This document shows positions 57,534 to 64,000 of a stretch of DNA of 64,000 nucleotides, one piece after another. The DNA comes from Apodemus sylvaticus. Its lineage: Eukaryota; Chordata; Mammalia; Rodentia; Muridae. The notes beneath the pieces were generated by a model. It worked only from the letters and a program-made list of their open reading frames with translations, had not been told where the DNA came from and did not search any database. The translations under genes were made by a program, and so were the position numbers. Position 1 is the first letter of the stretch. Each line of letters begins with the position of its first letter. The stretch spans positions 106,221,282-106,285,281 of the forward strand of contig NC_067473.1 in NCBI RefSeq assembly GCF_947179515.1, given 5' to 3'.

Positions 57534-58068
57534 TGGAACTAAAATATCATCCTGAGTGAGGTAACCCAATCACAAAATAACACACATGGTATGCACTTAC
57601 TGATGAGTGGATATTAGCCCAGAACCTTGGAATACGCAAGATACAATTCATAGCCCAAATGAAGCTCAAGAAGTAAGAACAAGTATGGATAGTCTGATCC
57701 TTCTTAGAAGGGAGAAAAAATATCCACAGGAGGAAATACAGAGACAATGTGGAACAGAGACTGAGGGAAAAACCATGCAGAAACCGCTCCATCTAGGGAT
57801 CCATCCCATATACAGTTAAAAAACCCAGACACTATGGTGGATGCCAACAAGTGCTTGCAGTCAGCAGCCTGATATAGCTATCACCTGGAAGGCTCTGTCA
57901 GTGCATGGCAAATACAAAGGAGGACACTCTCAGCCAACCATTGTACTGAGCACAGGGTCTCCAATGGAGGAGCTGGAGAAAGGAACCAAGGAGCTAAAGG
58001 GGTTTGCAATGCCATAGGAGGAACAGCAATATGAACCATCCAGTACCCCCAGATCTCCCAGGAACTAA
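57534..58068 (+). mobile_element. L1 inverted 5' arm
   Basis: Sense: end of ORF2 ('gtgaggtaacccaatcacaa'), 3' UTR start ('gatccatcccatatacagtt'), to 'ctcccaggaactaaatcacc'. The L1 sequence that follows is exactly where the minus-strand arm begins, so no L1 bases are lost between the arms. Confidence 0.87.
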
Positions 58069-58290
58069 ATCACCCTTACTTCTTATTACCATCAGGCTTT
58101 CTGAGTGCAAATGCAGTATGACCAGCAACCTACTTCTTCCTGCTTCTTAATTCCCTGTCATGTTTCCCTGTTGAGTTGGATTGCATTATCTTTAACTGCC
58201 AGCCAGGGCAAGCTTATTCTCTGTGAAGTTGATTTTCAGCAGGTGATTTTTTTCATGGACATGAGAAAAGAAGCTACTACATGTAATATT
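58069..58290 (+). mobile_element. ERVL/MaLR-type LTR, part 2
   Basis: 'ctttctgagtgcaaatgcag', 'tatgaccagcaacctacttc', 'gaagttgattttcagcaggt' continue the LTR from 57196. CCCTT(A)CTTCTT-like bases at both L1 ends may be the duplicated target. Confidence 0.58.
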
Positions 58291-58822
58291 TATCTTCTCA
58301 TTACTCTTCTATTTTCTTTAACATAATGTCTTCCAATTCCACATATTTTACTATAAATTTATTATGTTTCTCATTTTTATGGCTAAGTCATTCTATATTT
58401 TCAACATACAAACCATATTTTCCTTTTCCATACATTTGTTGAAAAGAACCTTTGCTGAACTTGTATGTTTTCATTCTGATCAACAATATAGGCCAAACAA
58501 ACAAAAATATAAGGATATCTGTAATATGCAGATTTCCTTTGCATATATTTTTTGATGTGATATAGGGAATCATACAGTAAATAGTTTAGAGGTTTTTAAG
58601 AGTCTCCATATTGTTTCATAAAGGTTTTATTAATTTATATTAAAATCCATAGTGTGTAACAGCTCCTTTATCTCATATTTTATTTATTATAGTTATTTTT
58701 CCTAGTATGTGACCAAAAGATATCCCTAAGAAAAATTGTTTACCTTTTTTCCCTGAATAACTTTCCCTGGAGTCATAATAATTAAAATAGGCAAATAAAT
58801 ATGTAAGAAAGTGATAACTAGC
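58291..58822. other. No recognised gene
   Basis: AT-rich spacer. Confidence 0.5.
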
Positions 58823-58823
58823 T

Positions 58824-58856
<33 letters not shown>

Positions 58857-58872
58857 CTAGTAGTAGTAGTAA
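58823..58872. repeat. (TAG)n microsatellite
   Basis: TAG triplets with one ACT interruption. Confidence 0.95.
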
Positions 58873-58917
58873 TGGCTTTCATATTCTCTTAATTGAATGG
58901 AAGAAAACCACTACACA

Positions 58918-58942
58918 GTTTTTCTGATGTGATAACACCTGT

Positions 58943-58989
<47 letters not shown>

Positions 58990-59130
58990 TTCTCTCTGTC
59001 TCTGTCTCTCCCCCACATTTTCTGATGTGCTAACACCTGCTCTCTCTCTCGCTCTTTGTCTCTGTCTCTCTGTCTCTTTCTGTCTCTGTCTCTGTCTCTT
59101 TCTCTCTGTCTCTGTCTCTCTCCCCCCCAA
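58918..59130. repeat. CT-rich array with a ~98-base tandem duplication
   Basis: 'tttctgatgtg.taacacctg' followed by CT repeats occurs at about 58920 and again at about 59018, so the unit includes unique bases plus its CT array. A third CT/GTCTCT stretch follows. Minus-strand Arg-Glu-rich frames are artefacts. Confidence 0.9.
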
Positions 59131-59291
59131 CCCCTTTCCCGCTGCCAAGATGCAGCATGTGGCATAAAAGAAAAGGAAGATTGACTTGGAACAACTTATT
59201 AGGTAGCTGGATAAAAAGTAGAGACTTGGAAGTCGTTTAGAATGGACTCTTCCCTTCTTGTCAGGTTATTCTTTTTTTTTTTTTTTTTTGC

Positions 59292-59927
59292 ATTTATTCA
59301 TGTATTTACATCTAAAGTGCTGCACCTGCTACCAGTTCTCCTACCAAAGTTCCTCCTCCCATTGTCCCTCCCTTTTGCGCCTGAGGGGGTGCTCCTATCC
59401 CCCTGGGTATACCCACATCATAGTGCATCAAGTCTCTGTAGCGTTAAATATATCCTCTCCAATTGAGGTTAGACAAGGCAAGCCTCTGCTGTATATATGC
59501 TGGGGACTCCAGCCCAGGCAGTGTATGATCCTTGGTTGGTAGCTCAGTTTCTGAGAGCTCAGAGAAGTCAAGTTTGTTGGCACTGTTGGCTTTGCAGTGA
59601 GGTATCCATCACCTTCAGAACCTTCAATCTTTTTCCTAATTCTTCCTTAAGGGTCCTCAACCTCCTTCCAAAGTTTGGCTGGGGTTATCTGCAACTGTCT
59701 CACTCAACTGCTGGGTAGAGCCTCTCAGAGGACAACTACCCTGGGCTCCTGTCTGCAAGCAAAACATAACATCACTAATGGTATCAGGAATTGGTGCCTG
59801 CTCATAGGATGGGTCTCAAGTTGGGCAGGTCATTGGTTGGCCATTCCTTCTGTCTTTTCTCAATTTCTGTCCCTGCATTTCTATAGGACAGAGCTAAATT
59901 TGGGTAGAAAGTTTTGTAGGTGTGTCT
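59292..59927 (-). mobile_element. L1 3' UTR of the deleted element
   Basis: Old-type 3' UTR: 'attattcatgtatttac'-like end, 'gagcctctcagaggacaact', 'cctgtctgcaagcaaaacat', 'gtcattggttggccattcct'. Confidence 0.75.
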
Positions 59928-60115
59928 CTTTAGTTTCTGTTTGGTGAGCTGTCCATTAGTGAGAGTGGGATGTTGTAGTCTTACAATATTATTGTGTGGG
60001 GGGTGTGCTTAGTGTGTGTTTTGAGCTTTAGTAAAGTTTCTTTTATGAATGTGGGTAGCTTTGCATTTGGTACATAGATGTTAAGAATTGAGACTTCTGC
60101 TAGGTGGATTTTTTT
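59928..60115 (-). pseudogene. L1 ORF2 endonuclease-region piece
   Basis: Plus-strand reading 'ggtgagctgtccattagtga', 'aatattattgtgtgg', 'agtaaagtttcttttatgaa' is antisense to the ORF2 endonuclease region. It is joined on both sides to distant L1 parts. Confidence 0.72.
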
Positions 60116-60116
60116 C

Positions 60117-60670
60117 CCCTGTGTCCCAAATTTCCTGGATATTTTGACTTAGGAACTTTTTTGATAGTTAAAGTTTTCTTTGACCAATGTATCAATGTCT
60201 TTTATGGTATCTTTTACTCCTGAGATTCTCTCTTCCATCTCTTGTATTCTGATGATGATGCTTGTGTCTATGGTTCTTGTTCTCTTTCCTAGTTTTTTGT
60301 CTCCAGGCTTGCCTCTATTTATGTTTTCTTTATTGCTTCTATTTCCATTATGAAGTCTTGGACTGGATTTTTGTTTGGTTGTTTTTTTATTTTCTTTTTT
60401 CTCAGTTATTTCACTTGTTTGTTTATATTTTCCTGTAGTTCTTTAACGGATTTATTTGTTTTCATTTCAAGAGATTCTACCTATTTGACTGTCTTTATCT
60501 CTATTTTTTAAAAGAATTTAAAGAGTATGTAAAGAGAATTATTTACATCATCTTTAACATCTCATTTTCATGAAATGGGATTTCATTTCATGATCTTGCT
60601 CTTCATGTCTGTTGGGATATTCAGGGATATCTGTAGGAGAAGTGTGTTCTGAAGGTGCCGTGTTGCATTG
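60117..60670 (-). pseudogene. L1 ORF1 5' part, decayed
   Basis: Antisense ORF1 with 'cccaaatttcctggatattt', 'ctcttccatctcttgtattc', 'ttcctgtagttctttaacgg', parallel to 16900-17560. It covers the coiled-coil region; the RRM and C-terminal parts are missing. No frame is open for any length. Confidence 0.72.
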
Positions 60671-61040
60671 GATTTTATATTTTATATTCTTGGGCTTGCC
60701 TTATGACAGCTGGTTGTGTCTGGTGTTGGCTGTCATAGGTTTCCCAGGTTAGAACACTCCTCACAGGAGTCAGAGATGTGTTTCTTGGGTTAGAGTACAT
60801 ATCCTGTGAGGTAAGCCAAGCTGTGGTGTGGGGGCTTGTAGTGCAACCTGGTGGAAGTGCGGAGGGGAAAAGAGATGGAGCTCTGACAGGGCGAGGCAAA
60901 GCCCATGTCTGCTGGCCTCTGTTGGATGTTCACCTGTATCCCTTGTTAGAGTAGACCTTGGAGAGATAAGCAAGGCTGTGCATGGGGCAGGTGCAGCATG
61001 GAACCTCTTGAGTGCAGGTGGAGGTTCAGATAAGAAGGGA
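60671..61040 (-). promoter_or_regulatory. L1 5' UTR, GC-rich, repeated units
   Basis: Three similar blocks on plus with 'gggttagagta', 'ttagaacactcctcacagga' and 'gttagagtagaccttggaga', each followed by 'aagc.aggctgtg'-like bases. These look like tandem promoter units of an old L1. Confidence 0.6.
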
Positions 61041-61698
61041 GATTATGCTTCAGTTTTGTCTCCTTAATTCAAAATATCAAATAAGTGAAAATGGGTAGGA
61101 GGACTTTAGTTTGTTTGTTTTGAGGCCTCTGAAGAAAGATCTACTTCCTCACTGGCCATAGAATCTGAGTTCTCTCTCTGATCTTAGGTGGTGTCATGAT
61201 ATTCTAAGTCACTCAAAACATAAGAGCATAAGTATAGTATTATTCTTCCTGTCAAGAGATAAAGCAAGCCAGACATCTGGCCTGGTGACCAAGAACTGAG
61301 TAATCTCAAGCCATGCTAAGAAGATAGAAAGATGTGAATCTGAAACATGAAAACTGAATGAGATAATGTCCTTATACACTCCAGATATTCTTCCCTTGAA
61401 TAAATTGCTTGCAGATCTTCACTTATAACTCCGACTACTTTTCTGAATTCTAAAATAATAACGATAATTATTATTAATTTCCTTTTGACCAGTTAAATAG
61501 TAAATATTTACTTGATACACGATAAATTTGTAAAAGAAAATATGAGTAATTCCTCAATCTTAAATACTGCAATCTATGGTTTACAGGGTCAGAAAGTGTA
61601 CCAAATCATTTGAAATACTATATGACAATATTCTGACAATAATGTTGATACTAAATTAAGTACCAAAGAGTTGTTCTTTGGAAGATATATATATATAC

Positions 61699-61745
<47 letters not shown>

Positions 61746-63084
61746 GCACATTGATAATATTAATACACCACAAGCACACCCTCATCTTCCTCCAGTGTTA
61801 ATTTCCTTTTGTAATGTAATTATTTAATTCTTTTAAATTTAATTCCATCTAATCTGAATTTTATTATTATTTATTATCATTAATTTTTTTCTTTTCTACC
61901 TATTTGTCTCTTTGGATACTGGTCAAAATCATAAAAGCCTTGGTTCTAGGACACTCGAGACACTTTCAGTCTTTCTCTGATGACAGTCCCCCAACCCCCA
62001 CACAGGTGCTTGCTGACTCGCATGTCTAAGCCTGCATGCTTTCGGGACTCTAACTGAAAAAATGTGGATATATGTCTTTCTCTTATCTGTTCCCTTTCCC
62101 CCAATACTTGCAAAGCTTTCCCTCTTGCTCTCTTTCAATTTCTCATGAAGAAGTGTTCCATCTTCATCGTGGGTGCATTTTTTTAATTCCTTGATCCACA
62201 GCACTAAAACATGCAAAACGGAACACAGTTACACTGTAACGCAATTTTCATATTTATGACCTGTACAAAAATATTACGTTTTTCATTAATACATCTTTTA
62301 TGAGACATAAGTTTTTGAAAGTAATTTTTCACCCATATTTCAGTAATCTATCCTAATAATCTCTTTGTTTTGCCAAGCAAGCAGAATGTAGATAAAATCC
62401 ATTCTCAGTGTATTGGTGCCCTTTCTATAATTAGATTCTTACATCTATCCAGGAAAAGCTACAAAACATGAATACTAAATTATAATATCTTATTAGAAAA
62501 TAGAACCCAAAATTGCAAGTTAGTAGTTTCAGAAAGCCAAAGACATGATGTATTTTATCACTGTTCCCTGAAGATAAAAACGAGTGTGAGATGATGGGGC
62601 TGAAGCAGCTGGTGAATGGAGAGGAACTCTGATGGTAAGTGAAACTGAAGAGAGAGGAAGCATATCAGTGCACACGGGAGAAGAGTGCATATGTAATGAA
62701 AAGTTACATAACATTACAAATTACAGTCTAAGGAAGGAAATATGTGTGCTAAGCTGAAAAATAAATGAGTGCTTAGAAAAGACTACATTTATGAAGAAAC
62801 ATTTCAGTTCCCAAGGAGAAGGAGCTAACTATTCTAAAAGAGGATTTCAAGAAGAGAACTAGGAATTACCAAAGCAGTCTAGTGAATGATTCAGAAACCA
62901 TGCTAATGATGTCTCTATCGTTGCTAGATCAATTAAAACCTACCAGACTGGAAGGTCATTGAGGATGGGCTATTCTTTTAATCAGCTTTTGGGCCACCGT
63001 GTTCTATATTCCTGGAAGTACAGTAATTGTAGGCAATGGGGAACTGCATAATTGCCCAAATTAGAATCACGTGTGAAATCACAT
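61041..63084. other. No recognised gene; one long (TA)n
   Basis: AT-rich. (TA)n at 61686-61742. A piece at 61380-61440 ('cccttgaataaattgcttgc') has an LTR-like polyadenylation look but was not assigned. Open frames up to 95 residues show no domain. Confidence 0.45.
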
Positions 63085-63185
63085 GTGTGTGTGTGTGTGT
63101 GTGTGTATTGGTATGTGTATGTATATGTGTGTATGTGAGTATATATATATATATAATATATATATATTATATATATATATATGTT
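63085..63185. repeat. (TG)n and (TA)n microsatellites
   Basis: TG at about 63085-63108, then TA arrays at 63137-63182, directly left of an inverted-repeat arm. Confidence 0.93.
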
Positions 63186-63198
63186 AAATGTGACCTAA

Positions 63199-63362
63199 GC
63201 TATTAGAACTATATAAAATCTTTCACTTTTCCAGAGAAATATGTTCTTTCTCTGGAGTTAGGGCCTTAGGACAACTATATCAAGGGAGCAGCTCCTAGAA
63301 TATATATAAGTGTGCCTCATTAAAGAGGTAGAGATTTCTACAATTAAAATATTTAAAATATT
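63199..63362 (+). repeat. Large inverted repeat, left arm
   Basis: Matches the reverse complement of 63801-64000. A 28-base core around 63272-63299 ('acaactatatcaagggagca') is exact, with good matches on both sides including 'gagatttctacaattaaaa'. Confidence 0.9.
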
Positions 63363-63693
63363 AAAAATATGTATATATACATAGTCATACATATACATAT
63401 TCATCAGTAACATCATTTACAAATGTTTTGATCAGTGGTTGAATAAAACACTATGTTGGAAAAACCAGGAAATTTCCTTCAACAAGGAAGACCTATGATA
63501 AAGACAAAAATCTAACTATAGCCTCAAGAGAACAGTTTGAAACTTAGAAGATAAAAGGAAACAGGATACATTTAAGATGATGAGTGTATGACTATAGAGA
63601 TAGGACTTTGGCTCCATTAACCCTTGTTTGGAGGCTCACAACCATCTGCAACTCCACCTTATTTCAGTGCCTTCTGATGGCCTTTGTGGATAC

Positions 63694-63706
63694 ATCACAC
63701 ACACAT

Positions 63707-63742
<36 letters not shown>

Positions 63743-63755
63743 ACTCACACACACC
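63694..63755. repeat. (CA)n microsatellite in the loop
   Basis: CA array with a few interruptions. Confidence 0.95.
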
Positions 63756-63800
63756 AAAAAGAGCAAAACATTTATTCGCACATTCACACATAAATAAGTA

Positions 63801-64000
63801 TAATTTTAAAATATTTTTAATTGTAGAAATCTCTACTTTATTGAAGCACACAGCACACACACACACACACACACACACATGCACACACACACATTTTTTT
63901 CCCTAGGAGCTGCTCCCTTGATATAGTTGTTATAAGGCCCTAGTTTCAGAGATAGAACTTATCTCTGTGGAAAAGCAAAGATTTCATATAATTCTAACAG
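63801..64000 (-). repeat. Large inverted repeat, right arm (runs off the edge)
   Basis: Counterpart of 63199-63362, enlarged by a (CA)n array at 63854-63893. It still matches at the last base of the window, so the full arm length is unknown. Confidence 0.9.

Larger units (their letters stand above)
59263..61040 (-). mobile_element. L1 with both ends kept and most coding sequence lost
   Basis: On minus: 5' UTR (about 60670-61040), ORF1 5' part (60117-60670), a short endonuclease-region piece (about 59928-60115), then 3' UTR (59292-59927) and A-tail (T-run 59263-59290). About 1.8 kb in total. Strongly diverged, with no usable frame. Confidence 0.78.

Overview
This window reads as intergenic mouse (genus Mus) DNA with no protein-coding gene that I can support. 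The rodent signals are B1, B2/B3 and B4 SINEs, ORR1/MT-type MaLR LTRs, L1 copies with murine 3' UTRs, and long (CA)n, (GA)n and (GATA)n arrays. The cleanest B1 (45686-45861) carries the mouse-type 'ggatttctgagttc' box and a perfect 15-bp target-site duplication, so Mus is preferred over Rattus. Family names come from recognised consensus features, not from a database search. Every long open frame that I recognise belongs to L1 ORF1 or ORF2 debris, and most of the others lie in simple repeats.

Layout. 1-3150: an old minus-strand L1 with its 3' region at the left edge, carrying a small inverted insert, then the 3' end of a second L1 on the plus strand. 3151-9300: SINEs, MaLR pieces, an ancient L1 and an unexplained GC-richer block. 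9420-12080: a B4 SINE split by a head-to-head endogenous-retrovirus structure (10240-12043) with LTR, primer-binding site and leader in both orientations. 14130-22700: an L1 cluster: a twin-primed Lx element, a younger rearranged L1 inserted into it, and a plus-strand L1 with part of ORF2 duplicated. 22700-28900: mostly repeat-poor AT-rich DNA with B1s and microsatellites. 28879-31636: an ORR1 LTR split by two L1 insertions. 31637-39069: repeat-poor. 39070-42080: a twin-primed L1 next to a 5'-truncated L1. 42216-42600: a GATA/GATG satellite. 43400-57000: SINEs, L1 ends, MaLR/ERVL LTRs and microsatellites. 57075-58290: an ERVL-type LTR split by a twin-primed L1. 59263-61040: an L1 that keeps 5' UTR and 3' UTR but has lost most of both ORFs. 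63199-64000: a large inverted repeat running off the right edge.

The strongest unusual feature is 10240-12043. Both outer ends are U3 ends (TGAAAGG...CCTTTCA), a 4-bp ATCC duplication flanks the whole unit, and the interrupted B4 SINE reads continuously once the unit is removed. This points to one integration of a palindromic retroviral DNA with two U3 ends. The second theme is repeated local inverted duplication (1145/1869, 49860/50555, 63199/63801), which suggests template switching. The third is a set of internally rearranged L1 copies, two of which share the same non-canonical bases beside the same ORF2 codon.
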